The notes under the pieces were generated by a model that had not been told where the DNA came from, did not search any database, and worked only from the letters and a program-made list of their open reading frames with translations. This document shows, in pieces, positions 63,636 to 64,000 of a DNA stretch of 64,000 nucleotides; position 1 is the stretch's first letter; every line of letters begins with the position of its first letter. The DNA is from Ypsolopha sequella (lineage: Eukaryota > Arthropoda > Insecta > Lepidoptera > Ypsolophidae), in the NCBI GenBank assembly GCA_934047225.1, contig OW204012.1, positions 10,168,001 to 10,232,000 on the forward strand, given 5' to 3'. Both the position numbers and the translations under genes were made by a program.

Positions 63636-64000
63636 ATTTTATTCTTACTTTTGTTATTTGTGCTTGTTTATATTGTTATAGACAGAGTCAGTTACTTTTG
63701 TACATAGTTAGTCAGTTGTTAGTTACAAGTAATTTGTATTTTATTCTTACTTTTGTTATTTGTACTTGTTTATATTGTTATAGACAGAGTCAGTTACTTT
63801 TGTACATAGTTAGTCAGTTGTTAGTTACAAGTAATTTGTATTTTATTCTTACTTTTGTTATTTGTGCTTGTTTATATTGTTATAGACAGAGTCAGTTACT
63901 TTTGTACATAGTTAGTCAGTTGTTAGTTACAAGTAATTTGTATTTTATTCTTACTTTTGTTATTTGTGCTTGTTTATATTGTTATAGACAGAGTCAGTTA
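63636..64000 (+). repeat. 102-bp tandem array, at least 3.5 units, open at the window edge
   Basis: 'attcttacttttgttatttg' starts units at 63641, 63743, 63845 and 63947, each exactly 102 apart. Units differ by about one base (gtgcttg / gtacttg), so amplification is recent or homogenised. Total length unknown. Confidence 0.95.

Overview
This window looks like nuclear DNA of a moth or butterfly (Lepidoptera). The reasons are eukaryotic exon/intron structure with canonical splice sites, AT-rich sequence, tRNA-derived SINEs carrying the lepidopteran 'ggaaaacat.gtgaggaaac' core, and a very dense population of short terminal-inverted-repeat elements of types common in Lepidoptera. The assignment comes from these traits and from recognition of protein families, not from a database search.

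Three host genes can be supported. (1) The last two coding exons of CWC27, a spliceosomal cyclophilin-type protein, lie on the + strand at 6392-6511 and 7517-7667; earlier exons were not found. (2) A complete coding sequence for the alpha subunit of the nascent polypeptide-associated complex (NACA) lies on the - strand. Its five coding exons run from 31522 down to 24838 and join into a 211-residue protein. It uses a GC-AG first coding intron, two GTCAGT donors and a last exon with only four codons plus stop, and a 5' UTR exon near 32.8 kb is likely. (3) The first coding exon of an acyl-CoA-binding-domain protein (ACBD4/5-like) lies on the + strand at 36536-36596. These are housekeeping genes with unrelated roles (splicing, ribosome-associated folding and targeting, lipid binding) and there is no operon-like logic.

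The rest is mostly mobile-element sequence. 1-6 kb: MITEs, hAT-type elements and a large foldback. 6-8 kb: the 3' end of CWC27 with a GC-rich repeat on both sides of its penultimate exon. 8.6-10.8 kb: a retroelement nuclease-domain remnant and a hAT-type element with a LINE inside it. 11-24 kb: LINE tails, SINEs, foldbacks, a YqaJ-like nuclease remnant and a large TA microsatellite. 24.8-32.9 kb: NACA with introns full of insertions. 33-46 kb: an element with a THAP-like remnant, the ACBD exon, and a nested composite at 40.2-43.1 kb ending in 31 head-to-tail copies of a 29-bp unit. 45.8-55 kb: a Tc1/mariner-type derivative, a dead mariner inside a MITE and several TIR elements. 55-58.9 kb: two Helitron-like ends. 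59.5-64 kb: a fragment resembling a tyrosine-recombinase N-terminus, a hAT-type MITE with perfect target duplications, and a 102-bp tandem array running off the window edge.

No autonomous intact transposon, functional tRNA gene, rRNA gene or CRISPR array was found. The strongest observations are nested insertions whose target duplications or uninterrupted copies can be read inside the window, the 29-bp array that matches a single inverted copy on the far side of the same composite, and the unusual splice architecture of NACA, including a duplicated splice acceptor.
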